64,000 nt of DNA from NCBI GenBank assembly GCA_963675565.2, contig CAXXYD010000001.1:1426001-1490000 (forward strand), given 5' to 3'. The notes below the pieces were generated by a model. It worked only from the letters and a program-made list of their open reading frames with translations. It was not told the origin of the DNA and made no database searches. Each line of letters opens with the position of its first letter. The stretch's first letter is position 1. Below, one piece after another: positions 51,338 to 59,873 of this stretch. The position numbers were made by a program, and so were the translations under genes. This stretch comes from JARRKU01 sp963675565 (GTDB lineage Bacteria; Desulfobacterota; Desulfobacteria; Desulfobacterales; Desulfosarcinaceae).

Positions 51338-51716
51338 AAATTCCGCCTGTTGTTTTTCGACCTGGTGACAGGTTCGTTCTTGCACGCAAATGCCCGCGAC
51401 ACCAGCCCATGGTCTTTTATGGGCAGGCGGCATGGGCAATGGTTATGGGCTGCACGTCAAGGTTATGAATCAGGGCATGACATGGCCCCTGTCCTTGAAG
51501 TTGAGTTTACACGAATGTCAAATTTAATAAATGAATATTTTTCACCCCATCGGCGACGCAATAAATTTTATGCGATTCAACCTTTTCAAATACGGGTACT
51601 GCCGAAACCCATTGCCAACCAGCCATTCCCCGCCCTGCCTTACTGACCGTATTGACAATAATTGAGCAGGGCCTATTTTGGGGCATCTTTAGACGCAAAT
51701 CGAAAGGGAAATACTT
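51338..51716. other. About 380-base divergent region
   Basis: It carries the promoter of the small gene at 51717 and presumably that of the leftward aminotransferase group. No further gene seen. Confidence 0.5.
51652..51679 (+). promoter_or_regulatory. Sigma-70-like promoter for the 54-residue gene
   Basis: TTGACA at 51652-51657, 16-base spacer, TATTTT at 51674-51679. The start codon follows at 51717 with a GAAAGGGAA ribosome site between. Confidence 0.5.
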
Positions 51717-51881
51717 ATGGAAAAGAAAAAAAGAGAACGCCTCACATGGGTGAAAGACAAAGCGGGTCATGAGTTTGTCTGCCCGCTCAAGGCACTGAAA
51801 AACCCCTCCAAGCTATCTGAAAAGGAAAAAGCCATGTGCGTGGGCGTTGCGGCACCCCGCGGTTTGGTGTCGCCCCTTTAA
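51717..51881 (+). CDS. Small conserved protein, 54 residues, paralog of the gene at 45227
   Basis: It begins MEKKKRERLTWVKDKAGHEF and has the same two-Cys layout as the 50-residue protein (V-C-P-L-K-A-L-K...L-S-E-K-E-K-A-M-C). A sigma-70-like promoter and a purine-rich ribosome site support expression. The two copies flank the D-amino-acid group but on the opposite strand. Function unknown. Confidence 0.75.
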   Translation: MEKKKRERLTWVKDKAGHEFVCPLKALKNPSKLSEKEKAMCVGVAAPRGLVSPL

Positions 51882-52071
51882 CCCAAAGCCACGGCCGTCG
51901 GGAATATTTTCCATTTCAGCAGCGCTGAAATGACCCGTTGTGCCGGCTGTGGCGCACTGGAATCGGGTGTTGACAAAGGCAATGTTGTGTGCAATTTTGC
52001 ATGCAATCATAGCCATACGCTTCATAACGACTCAATTGATAATCAACAGAAAAGAAAAAAGGATATCCGCC

Positions 52072-52596
52072 ATGTTTAAGCAAGTGAAAGCGATTTTGTT
52101 TGCCACCAATCTTTCTGAAAACTGCCGACAGGCATTCGACTATGCCGCCGCCATGGCGACCCGGTTCGAGGCCACCATCATATTGCTGCACGTCATGGAT
52201 AAAATGCCCGATTATGTCGAGGGACGCCTCCGCGGACTGCTGGGCAATAAGCTGTGGGACGATATGCAAGAAGCCCATGAGCGCAATGCGCAGGAAGCTT
52301 TGATTGGTAAAAAATCTTCCAACAAGCTCGTTCGCGAGGCATTGAACCAGTTTTGCAGCCAGGCCGGTATCGACGACGCGTCCTGTGGATATCACTCCCG
52401 CGAAGTCGTTGTTTCCGATGGCGAGGTGGTGGAAGACATTATAAAGACGTCCAAAGAATATGACTGCGACTTGATCATTATGGGCGCACGGGAAGGATTT
52501 CTGTCCAAAAACTCCATCGGCGCGACCATCAAGTCAGTGATGCGCCAGTCCAGGATACCGGTGATGATGGTCCCCCCCACTGAAGAAGAAAAATAG
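52072..52596 (+). CDS. Universal stress protein (UspA) family
   Basis: A 174-residue protein beginning MFKQVKAILFATNLSENCRQ. The Usp nucleotide-binding signature near the C-terminus reads IIMGAREGFLSKNSIGATIKSVMRQSRIPVMMVP, matching G-x2-G-x9-G-[ST] in modified form (G-A-R-E-G). Role: stress tolerance in unknown ways. ATG 52072 follows a gatatccgc spacer with an AAAAAGG site. mobB starts 5 bases after its stop. Confidence 0.85.
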   Translation: MFKQVKAILFATNLSENCRQAFDYAAAMATRFEATIILLHVMDKMPDYVEGRLRGLLGNKLWDDMQEAHERNAQEALIGKKSSNKLVREALNQFCSQAGIDDASCGYHSREVVVSDGEVVEDIIKTSKEYDCDLIIMGAREGFLSKNSIGATIKSVMRQSRIPVMMVPPTEEEK

Positions 52597-52600
52597 GATA

Positions 52601-53098
52601 ATGCCACCGATCATTTCCATTATCAGCAAAAAAAACAGCGGCAAGACCACCCTGCTCGAAAAACTTATTCCGGAAATGAAAAAAAGAGGGCACCGGGTAG
52701 GTACGGTCAAACACGACACCCATGGGTTCGACATCGACCATGAGGGCAAAGATACCTGGCGGCACAAGGCCGCTGGTGCGGAAGCCGTGCTGATCGCATC
52801 GCCGTGGAAACTTTCGCTGATAAAAGATACCACCCGGGATATGTCCCTGGAATCGCTGGTATCGACGTACCTGAGCGACCTGGACATCGTGCTTACCGAA
52901 GGGTATAAAAAAGCACAGATGGCCCAGGTGGAAGTATTCCGGAGCGCCGCGCACAAAACGCCGCTGCACGCCAAAGGCGAAAGCGACAGTCTCATCGCCG
53001 TGATGTCCGATACCCCCGTGGATCTGGGCGTTCCCAATTTCGACATCAATGACATCGGCGCGCTGGCCGACCTGATCGAAAAGAAATTCCTTAAATAA
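52601..53098 (+). CDS. mobB: Molybdopterin-guanine dinucleotide biosynthesis protein MobB
   Basis: A 165-residue P-loop GTPase-like protein; the Walker A region reads SKKNSGKTTLLEKL, where the first Gly is replaced by Ser. VGTVKHDTHGFDIDHEGKDTWRHKAAGAEAV is characteristic of MobB. It binds GTP and supports attachment of GMP to molybdopterin. It follows the Usp gene by 4 bases and lies near mobA, moaA and moeA, though on the opposite strand. A palindromic repeat starts just after its stop. Confidence 0.9.
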   Translation: MPPIISIISKKNSGKTTLLEKLIPEMKKRGHRVGTVKHDTHGFDIDHEGKDTWRHKAAGAEAVLIASPWKLSLIKDTTRDMSLESLVSTYLSDLDIVLTEGYKKAQMAQVEVFRSAAHKTPLHAKGESDSLIAVMSDTPVDLGVPNFDINDIGALADLIEKKFLK

Positions 53099-53099
53099 A

Positions 53100-53159
53100 G
53101 GGGACGTATATCAGGTTATCAGTTAATCAAGATTAACTGATAACCTGATATACGTCCCC
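53100..53159. repeat. Palindromic repeat copy 3 (60 bp)
   Basis: 29-base perfect arms (53100-53128 and 53131-53159), 2-base loop. Relative to copy 1 position 21 of the arm is C and the partner base is G. It begins 2 bases after the mobB stop and lies between mobB and the convergent thiolase. Confidence 0.9.
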
Positions 53160-53208
53160 AAGTTGTTTTACACGTCTACCGGAATCGCCAAACCCGCCGC
53201 TGGCCGAA

Positions 53209-54492
53209 TTAAACCCTCTCCAGAACCGTGGCCATGCCCTGTCCGCCCCCGATGCACAGCGACGCCAGTCCCAGATCCAGATCCTGACGCACCATGATGT
53301 TCATGAGTGTCAGGATAATACGTGCGCCGGTGCAGCCAATGGGATGGCCAATAGAAACGCCGCTGCCCACCAGATTGGTTTTCTCCGGATTGCAGTCGAG
53401 TTCACGCATACAGGCAATGGCCTGGGACGCAAAGGCTTCATTGAGCTCAACGGCACCGAAATCCTCCATTCCCAGTTTTTGCTGTTTCAGGATCTTGCGC
53501 ACCGCAGGAATCGGTCCAAGTCCCATATAAGCCGGATCCAGGCCACCGGATGCACATGCCCGCACCTTCGCCAGAGGCTTGAGTCCCAACTCGCTGGCCC
53601 GGGCGCCAGACATGAGCAAAAGCGCAGCGGCCCCGTCATTGATGCCGGAGGCATTGCCGGCGGTAACGGTGCCGTCTTTTTTGAATGCCGGGCGCAGCTT
53701 GGCCATCTTTTCGACGCTGGTGTCCATGGGGCGCTCATCGGTATCGAATACCACAGGTTCCCCTTTGCGCTGGGGAATGTGCACCGGTACAATTTCATTT
53801 TTAAAGAGACCGTCGGCAATGGCGGCTCTGGCCCGCCGATGGCTCAATGCACCCAGTTCATCCTGTTCGGCACGCGTGATGCTGTACTTTTCGGCAATAT
53901 TTTCGGCGGTAATACCCATGTGGTAGCCGTAGAATATTTCATACAGCCCATCGAAAACCACCAGATCGGTCATCTCCACATTGCCCATGCGTGCCCCCCA
54001 GCGCGCACTGGAAACGGCATAAGGGATCAGGCTCATGTTCTCCATACCGCCGGCCAGCACCACATCGGCATCTCCCAGAGCAATAGACTGGGCGGCCAAA
54101 GCCACCGCTTTCATACCGGACGCACACACCTTGTTCACCGTAAAACCGGGCGTCTCTTTGGGCAGGCCGGCCCGAATCATGGCCTGGCGACCGGTATTCT
54201 GGCCTTGTCCGGCACCGACCACATTGCCCATGATCACCTCGTCCACAGCCACCGGCTGAAGGGTGTCGTCATAGTCGTAGGCCGACGCTTCAAGTTCAAT
54301 TTGTCCCTGATCCTTCAAGGCGTCCGGCGCAACCGACCGCTGCTCGTCGGTAACCATGGGGCGCAACCCGGCCCTTTTGAGGGTCTCTTTTAGAACCAGT
54401 GCCCCCAGTTGAACCACCGGTGTGTTTTTCAAGCTTCCACTGAAATTACCCACCGGTGTACGGGCACCGGCAACAATGACGACATCCTGCAT
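53209..54492 (-). CDS. Acetyl-CoA acetyltransferase (thiolase II type)
   Basis: A 427-residue thiolase. Catalytic Cys is in NKVCASGMKAV, catalytic His in SIGHPIGCTGARI, and the C-terminal Cys in SLCIGGGQGMATV. About 35 extra residues near position 45-80 (TDEQRSVAPDALKDQGQIEL and following) lengthen it beyond the usual ~392. It converts acetoacetyl-CoA and CoA to two acetyl-CoA or the reverse; with the two-subunit thiolase it could finish breakdown of ring-derived C6 or C4 acyl-CoA. Confidence 0.92.
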   Translation of the reverse strand: MQDVVIVAGARTPVGNFSGSLKNTPVVQLGALVLKETLKRAGLRPMVTDEQRSVAPDALKDQGQIELEASAYDYDDTLQPVAVDEVIMGNVVGAGQGQNTGRQAMIRAGLPKETPGFTVNKVCASGMKAVALAAQSIALGDADVVLAGGMENMSLIPYAVSSARWGARMGNVEMTDLVVFDGLYEIFYGYHMGITAENIAEKYSITRAEQDELGALSHRRARAAIADGLFKNEIVPVHIPQRKGEPVVFDTDERPMDTSVEKMAKLRPAFKKDGTVTAGNASGINDGAAALLLMSGARASELGLKPLAKVRACASGGLDPAYMGLGPIPAVRKILKQQKLGMEDFGAVELNEAFASQAIACMRELDCNPEKTNLVGSGVSIGHPIGCTGARIILTLMNIMVRQDLDLGLASLCIGGGQGMATVLERV

Positions 54493-54599
54493 CTTTCGAC
54501 TCCTTTGATTTTGATAAATGCGTTATAGTCTTGATTTTCCCTGATGGAACGGGTGTCTACCATAAAAACCCCAAACGGGGACAAATTCGTTGTATTGAT

Positions 54600-55223
54600 T
54601 CATCTCCCGGTAACATCTATCAACGCCTTGCAGGCCGCATAAGCGGCCGGCGTGTTGACATTGAAAAAAGAGTGCATCTGCGGGTCAGCATGCTTGATCT
54701 GCTCGGCGGAAACTGTCTTGACCTGCATCTGATCAAAAAACTGAATGATTTTATAGCCCCCGCCGTCGAGTTGTTTTTCAATGGCGGGAAGACATCTTTT
54801 TGAATAAATGGCGCACAGGGGCTGAAAATGTCCGTCCACCACCGGCACCACAATATCTATTCCGGGCTCAAGTTGATCGAGAAGCAGTCTGACCACTGCC
54901 GGCTTTAAAAACGGCGTGTCGCAAGGCACCACCAGCGCGTACCCGGATTGGGCATTGACCAGGCCGGCGTGGATCCCGGTCAGCGAGGAACGGTCCGGGT
55001 AAATGTCCGTAACAATTTTGAAGGCCCGCCCGACATAGGCTTCAGGTCGGCGCGTTACCAGAATAATCTCCGAAAAACCGGGTTCAAGGGAAGCCAGCAG
55101 ACGATCCAGAATCGTTTTTCCGTCCACCTGGAGAAATGCTTTATTACGCCCGTGCATGCGGCTGTTCAACCCGCCGGCCAATATAACGGCACAGCAGTTT
55201 GTGGCTTCTGGCAGACCGGTCAA
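54600..55223 (-). CDS. mobA: Molybdenum cofactor guanylyltransferase MobA
   Basis: A 207-residue nucleotidyltransferase; LAGGLNSRMHGRNKAFLQVDG is the GTP/cofactor-binding loop and VVPCDTPFLKP holds the catalytic Asp. It attaches GMP to molybdopterin, giving MGD for enzymes such as both molybdoenzymes in this window. The start is a TTG at 55223, supported by an ideal GGAGG 7 bases upstream inside the end of moaA; there is no in-frame ATG with such a site. Confidence 0.92.
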   Translation of the reverse strand: MTGLPEATNCCAVILAGGLNSRMHGRNKAFLQVDGKTILDRLLASLEPGFSEIILVTRRPEAYVGRAFKIVTDIYPDRSSLTGIHAGLVNAQSGYALVVPCDTPFLKPAVVRLLLDQLEPGIDIVVPVVDGHFQPLCAIYSKRCLPAIEKQLDGGGYKIIQFFDQMQVKTVSAEQIKHADPQMHSFFNVNTPAAYAACKALIDVTGR

Positions 55224-55226
55224 GGG

Positions 55227-56228
55227 CTATCCTCCGATACTGACCATTTTAGTCCGCAGTTTTCGATCTCCGCTGAAGCTCATCCGGTGCTCACTGTGTT
55301 TCTGTTGAATGGTGCGGACAAACAGCGACGCCAGAACGGCGTCCGATGCCCCCGCCCGCATGGGTGTTTTTACATCTACCTGCTCATCGGCCAGAAGGCA
55401 AGGCCTCAAATAGCCGTCCGCCGTAAGACGAAGCCGGTTGCAGGTCGCGCAGAAATGGCAGCTCATCGATCCGATCAGACCGATTTCTCCAGGAGCGCCC
55501 TCAAACCGGTAGCGCCTCGCCGGACCATCCAGCCTGGACCGCTCGATGGATACAAGGGTGCCCAATCGGCCCAAGTGTCTGCGTATGGCGTCGATGGAGA
55601 GAAAATACTGCTTTGCCGTCCGGGGATCGGTACCGATGGGCATGTATTCGATAAACCGCAAATGAAAAGGATAACGCAAGGACAGTTCGGCCAGTTTTTC
55701 AATCTCATCGTCGTTGAACCCTCTCATAACCACCGTGTTGATCTTGACCGGATTAAACCCCATCCGGGTTGCTGTCATGATCCCGTCCCACACCCTGTCA
55801 AACTGGTCGGCACCGGTGAGTTCGGTGAATTTTTCCCTGTCCAGGGTATCCAGACTGATATTGATGCGGCCAAGACCGGCTTCTTTAAGCGCAGCGGCCT
55901 GACCGGCAAGCAGGGTCGCATTGGTGGTCAGCGATATGTCCTCGATGGCCGAATTCGTACGAACCTGGCGGATCAAGCCATCGAGCCCCTTTCTGCAAAG
56001 CGGCTCTCCGCCAGTCAACCGCACTTTGCGGATACCCAGCCCGGTACCGATACGAATTAAACGATATATCTCTTCAAGCGAAAGCAGCTCGTCCGTATCC
56101 AATGGCGGCGGCATTGCGGGTGCACAATAACGGCACCTGAGATTACAGCGGTCGGTGACAGAAATCCGCAGGTAGTCGACCCGTCGCGCAAAGGAATCCA
56201 CAAGTTGATGGCCTATATTTGGCTTCAT
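55227..56228 (-). CDS. moaA: GTP 3',8-cyclase MoaA
   Basis: A 333-residue radical SAM enzyme. C28/C32/C35 (DRCNLRCRYC) bind the SAM cluster; the C-terminal cluster Cys set is CHFCATCNRLRLTADGYLRPC. The protein ends in Gly-Gly, the conserved C-terminus needed for activity. It turns GTP into 3',8-cyclo-7,8-dihydro-GTP, the first step of molybdopterin synthesis. It lies 3 bases before mobA and 32 bases after the MoeA gene. Confidence 0.95.
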   Translation of the reverse strand: MKPNIGHQLVDSFARRVDYLRISVTDRCNLRCRYCAPAMPPPLDTDELLSLEEIYRLIRIGTGLGIRKVRLTGGEPLCRKGLDGLIRQVRTNSAIEDISLTTNATLLAGQAAALKEAGLGRINISLDTLDREKFTELTGADQFDRVWDGIMTATRMGFNPVKINTVVMRGFNDDEIEKLAELSLRYPFHLRFIEYMPIGTDPRTAKQYFLSIDAIRRHLGRLGTLVSIERSRLDGPARRYRFEGAPGEIGLIGSMSCHFCATCNRLRLTADGYLRPCLLADEQVDVKTPMRAGASDAVLASLFVRTIQQKHSEHRMSFSGDRKLRTKMVSIGG

Positions 56229-56260
56229 AGAATAGTATCTTTCATGAGCAATTCACCGTG

Positions 56261-57478
56261 CTACGCCAGCAGCTGGGCCTCGATGACAGACCCTGACGCC
56301 AGCACAGTTTCGCCTTCCGCGATGGCCACCACCGCCTCGGCTTCGGCCATGGACTGCAGTCGGCTTTTGCCACGCAGGGATCGAAACAGCGGCAGGTCGC
56401 CGCCCTTTTCCAAGGTCCCGTAAATAAACTGGGTCCAATCTGGAAAACGTCCGGTCAAATCATGCGCAAGCTTGACATGAATGGTGGGCAGCCCCGTATG
56501 CCGGTGTCCGGCCAACTTCAGCAGGCCCGGCAGGGCGATTTGCAGAAACCCCATAAGGTTTGACGGCGGGCCTCCCGGCAAAATAAAGACCGGCTTGCCG
56601 TTGAGCAGACCGAACCCCACCGCCTTTCCCGGGCCGATCCGGATGCGGTGAAACAATTGATGCCATCCCAATCGTTCAAGGATTTGCGCCACCAGGTCCC
56701 TGTCTCCGGTCCAGGCGCCGCCGCTGGTTACGATGGCATCCGTGGTATCATTGAAATGCATTATGGCCTGCAAAATTTCGTCGGTGTCATCTTTGACCAC
56801 CCGCAGGCGGGTCTGTAAACCGTATTGCCGGCACCAGCCGGCCAAGGTCGTCATATTGCTGGCATACAGTTGCCCTTCGGCCAACGGGCGACCGGGTGCC
56901 ACGACTTCATCGCCCGTTGCAATGACCGCCACCCGTGGATTGCGGACAACGGGAATAATGTTGTGCCCCGCTGCGGCCAGCATACCCGCAAGGCCGGGAG
57001 TCAGCAGGCTGCCTCTGGCGGCCACAATCTGGCCGGCGGCCACATCACTGCTGCGGGGAAGAATATTTCGCCCCGGCTCGGCATCTTTAAAAAAGATGAC
57101 GGTGTTTTGTTCGACGCAAACGAATTCTTCTGCAACCACGGCACTTGCCCCTGGCGGTATTTTCGCCCCGGTCAACACACGAACGGTGGTTCCGGAACTC
57201 ACCCGAACATCCTTCTGGCCACCGGCCGCCATGGCTCCGGCCAGTTTCAGCTCCACCGGCGAAGACTTACGGGCGCCGTTGACATCTTCCGATACGACGG
57301 CATAGCCGTCCTTCAAAGAAGCATCGATGGAGGGTGAATCCACCAGGGCTCGCAGGTCTTGGGCCACTGCCTGTTGCAATCCATCCAACAGTTCAGCCTG
57401 CAAGGGCTCCAGCGGTTCGATGTTGTCCAGCGTGAGCTTCAGGGCTTCACCCAACCCCAGTGGCAAAGTTCTGACCAT
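56261..57478 (-). CDS. moeA: Molybdopterin molybdenumtransferase MoeA
   Basis: A 405-residue MoeA. ATG 57478 is chosen for a GGGAG site; the frame is open further. Family stretches include SIDASLKDGYAVV, VRVLTGAKIPPGASAVV, VAVIATGDEVVAPG, and the catalytic loop TSGGAWTGDRDLV; FILPGGPPSNLMGF contacts substrate. It inserts molybdate into adenylylated molybdopterin. It is downstream of a MoeA/MoaB-like gene on the same strand. Confidence 0.92.
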   Translation of the reverse strand: MVRTLPLGLGEALKLTLDNIEPLEPLQAELLDGLQQAVAQDLRALVDSPSIDASLKDGYAVVSEDVNGARKSSPVELKLAGAMAAGGQKDVRVSSGTTVRVLTGAKIPPGASAVVAEEFVCVEQNTVIFFKDAEPGRNILPRSSDVAAGQIVAARGSLLTPGLAGMLAAAGHNIIPVVRNPRVAVIATGDEVVAPGRPLAEGQLYASNMTTLAGWCRQYGLQTRLRVVKDDTDEILQAIMHFNDTTDAIVTSGGAWTGDRDLVAQILERLGWHQLFHRIRIGPGKAVGFGLLNGKPVFILPGGPPSNLMGFLQIALPGLLKLAGHRHTGLPTIHVKLAHDLTGRFPDWTQFIYGTLEKGGDLPLFRSLRGKSRLQSMAEAEAVVAIAEGETVLASGSVIEAQLLA

Positions 57479-57510
57479 ATGCGTTGCAACTCCCTTTTTT
57501 TCACGACCGC

Positions 57511-58539
57511 TTATTTTCCAAACGGACAGCGCGGGAAAGTACACTGTTTACATTTCAGGCACAAGCCGCCATGCCCCAGCATGGCAATTTCGGTGCGTGT
57601 AATTTTCTCACCGGCCAGGGCCCGGGGCAGTATCAGATCCAGTATGGTGCGCGATGCGTACATCCCGCATGCCGGGGTGGCCAGCACCGGAATTTCGCCC
57701 AGGTAGCCCACCATGAACATGGCCCCCGGAAGTACGGCCGAACCGTAGACTATATCCCGCACGCCCGCTTTTTTCATGGCATGGCGGGTGCGATCATCCG
57801 GATCCACCGACATGCCGCCGGTACTGATCAGAATGTTGGCGCCCTGTTCCACCAGGCGGACCGCCGCTTCGGCAATTTCCCGGTCATCGTCCGGCAGAAA
57901 AACCACATCCAGCACATCTCCGCCCAATTCGGCCACCTTTTTGCGAATCACCGGCTCGAATTTGTCCTCAATGCGGCCGTAGTAGACTTCATTGCCGGTA
58001 ATCATCAAACCGGCTTTGGCTTTTTTTATGGGCAGCACGCGCAAAACACCATCAGGGGCAGTGTGCGCCGCGGCAACCGCGCGCTCCACTTTCTCCCGGG
58101 CCACCACCAGCGGAATCGCCCGGGTCGCAGCCACCTGCTGACCCTTGTTCACAATGGTATTGGAGTGCATGCTGGCGCACATCACATCGCCCGGCAGGTT
58201 AAACCGCATCAGGGCATCCACATCCACCTTGAGCAGACCGTCCAGCTGGGCGTTGAGGCTTATTTTCCCCTCGCGTGGTTCCTGGTCCCAGCCCACGCCG
58301 GCTCCGCACAGGGCATTGGCGATTTCAACAGCCGCTTCATCCTCATGCATTTCGCCGTGCTCCGGCTTGAAAATATAAAGATGATTTTTTCCCAGCCGGC
58401 GAAGGTGGTCCAGATCCTGACCCCTCAGAATCTGCCCCTTTAGAAAGGCAGGGCCTTTGAACTCGCCAGGCCGGATTTCTGTAATATCATGCGCCAAAGG
58501 AAAACCAACGGCATCTTCAATTTTAACCACCTGAATCAT
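57511..58539 (-). CDS. Molybdopterin-binding (MoCF) domain protein, MoeA-related
   Basis: A 342-residue protein. The central/C-terminal part carries the MoCF fold (AGLMITGNEVYYGRIEDKF, DVVFLPDDDREIAEAAV, ILISTGGMSVDPDDRTRHAM, ATPACGMYASRTILDLILPR). The N-terminal part is related to MoeA domain III/IV but shorter. The C-terminal CLKCKQCTFPRCPFG Cys cluster is unusual. It follows an FmdE-like gene by an ATGA overlap. It probably processes or senses molybdopterin rather than replacing MoeA. Confidence 0.82.
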   Translation of the reverse strand: MIQVVKIEDAVGFPLAHDITEIRPGEFKGPAFLKGQILRGQDLDHLRRLGKNHLYIFKPEHGEMHEDEAAVEIANALCGAGVGWDQEPREGKISLNAQLDGLLKVDVDALMRFNLPGDVMCASMHSNTIVNKGQQVAATRAIPLVVAREKVERAVAAAHTAPDGVLRVLPIKKAKAGLMITGNEVYYGRIEDKFEPVIRKKVAELGGDVLDVVFLPDDDREIAEAAVRLVEQGANILISTGGMSVDPDDRTRHAMKKAGVRDIVYGSAVLPGAMFMVGYLGEIPVLATPACGMYASRTILDLILPRALAGEKITRTEIAMLGHGGLCLKCKQCTFPRCPFGK

Positions 58540-59177
58540 GTCGACATCTCCTTTAATTGAAACCCGGTACTTTCATGCGGGTTTGATTCCGTTACAGGAT
58601 GGAAATAGGCACCGCCGCCGCATGGGCCGCACAGCAATTCCTGCCCGCTGCGAATCACCTTTCCATCCCGCACCATTTGCCCACAACGAGTGCATACGGC
58701 ATGACACGTGGGCGGTCCGGGCATATCCCATTCAGGCAAATCAACGCGCACCTGCTGGACATCGAACAGTTCGTCATCCGGCATGCGCTTGTATCCTTCC
58801 AATTGCTGCCGCCGCGTATCTTTCTCTTCAGGGGCATAGGTTTTACAAACCTGGCGTGAGCTTTCCGTCGATACAATCCGGTAGGCTGTCCGATTCTCCA
58901 GGTTGACGAAAGTCGCCGCATTGATGCCGAAGTCCTTGAACTTCAGAGTCCGCTTACCCAAACGACAGCCGGTGACACTTTCAATGGCGTCCGTGGCACA
59001 GCGGTCGATTTCAACAAATACAATAAGCTTCTTTTTGTGGGCAGGATCCCGGGGATCTGCGATGCCCACCAGCCGACACCCCAGCATGGCCATGCGCACA
59101 CCGATCACCTGGCCGGCACACAAATGGCCGTGTCGGGCCACCGATTCCGCCAGCAATTGGTCAAAAGATCGCATCAT
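58536..59177 (-). CDS. FmdE-family protein with C-terminal zinc ribbon
   Basis: A 213-residue protein. The FmdE domain reads HGHLCAGQVIGVRMAMLGCRLVGIADP and CATDAIESVTGCRLGKRTLKFKD, with conserved Cys and His residues; the C-terminal part CTRCGQMVRDG and CGPCGGGAYFHP forms a zinc ribbon. FmdE is named for the formylmethanofuran dehydrogenase operon; here it lies with Mo cofactor genes. Role unknown, perhaps Mo/W cofactor delivery. The ATG at 59177 has a GGAGG site 9 bases upstream. Confidence 0.88.
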   Translation of the reverse strand: MMRSFDQLLAESVARHGHLCAGQVIGVRMAMLGCRLVGIADPRDPAHKKKLIVFVEIDRCATDAIESVTGCRLGKRTLKFKDFGINAATFVNLENRTAYRIVSTESSRQVCKTYAPEEKDTRRQQLEGYKRMPDDELFDVQQVRVDLPEWDMPGPPTCHAVCTRCGQMVRDGKVIRSGQELLCGPCGGGAYFHPVTESNPHESTGFQLKEMST

Positions 59178-59225
59178 GTTCAGCGCCTCCAATATCGATT
59201 GGCATTATTTGCCAATCGATCAGCA

Positions 59226-59591
59226 TTAATATTTAAATAACTGTTCAAACCGCACATCGGTTTCATCCTGGAACCCGCGCGCCAGTGATTTAAAGGAGTC
59301 CAGCAGTGCCAGTGCATCGGGAGTCAATTCTGATTTTCCGCCATTGAGCCCACCTCTACGGGTCAATACCAGGGATTTTCCAATAGCGCCTTCCATATCC
59401 CGTATCGCCCCCCGCATACGCCTGTAAGAAATGCCGGTTTCGCGGGAGGCCTGCAAGATAGATCGATGGTGGTCGATAGCCTCCAGCATGGCCATCCGGC
59501 CTTCGCCAATGACGGGGCGCCCTTCCAATTCAATCCATATTTTAGATTTAAGGCTGAGTCGACCAGTATGGTTGGCGTTGTCGTGGCCCAT
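59226..59591 (-). CDS. ModE-type molybdate regulator, DNA-binding domain only
   Basis: A 121-residue protein with the LysR-like winged HTH of ModE (RMAMLEAIDHHRSILQASRE, then GISYRRMRGAIRDMEGAIG, followed by RRGGLNGGKSELTPDA). It lacks the C-terminal molybdate-binding MOP domains of classical ModE, so the sensing mechanism must differ or rely on a partner. It is first in the leftward Mo gene group and may control it. The 15-bp ATTGCATGTAATATT site lies 55 bases before its start. Confidence 0.85.
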   Translation of the reverse strand: MGHDNANHTGRLSLKSKIWIELEGRPVIGEGRMAMLEAIDHHRSILQASRETGISYRRMRGAIRDMEGAIGKSLVLTRRGGLNGGKSELTPDALALLDSFKSLARGFQDETDVRFEQLFKY

Positions 59592-59646
59592 GGTCAATCC
59601 ACTTTCCGCAAAAAAACGTTATTTGTAACCCCATTTTTCATGTCTT

Positions 59647-59661
59647 ATTGCATGTAATATT
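59647..59661. promoter_or_regulatory. Putative operator ATTGCATGTAATATT
   Basis: One mismatch to the 15-mer at 35496. It lies 55 bases upstream of the ModE-type gene start. Confidence 0.5.
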
Positions 59662-59858
59662 GGCCATGTCAATCTAATTTTTGGTCTACCCCGGATGCCA
59701 CACTGCCCTTCCCTTCCCCGAAGCCCGCTGCATGCAAAAAGCCCCCGTTTTGCGTTCTCCGGGCCCTGTAATTCAGCTCCGGCAAATTTAACAGGGCAAT
59801 TGCCCCGGCCTGGGCAGCAAGTAAAGTCTTGCAATATAAGCCTATTTGGATTATACAT

Positions 59859-59873
59859 GTTGCATGTAATATT
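59859..59873. promoter_or_regulatory. Putative operator GTTGCATGTAATATT before the GntR gene
   Basis: Two mismatches to the 15-mer; 14 of 15 bases (TTGCATGTAATATT) are identical to 59648-59661. The flanking TACATG-TTG-CATGTA also forms an inverted repeat. It lies 88 bases upstream of the TTG start of the GntR gene, a likely autoregulation site. Confidence 0.5.

Noticed and set aside
53344..54393. 349-codon rightward frame
   Set aside because: Antisense to the thiolase gene; no recognisable motifs.
54948..56060. 370-codon rightward frame
   Set aside because: Antisense to mobA and moaA, whose motifs are unmistakable.
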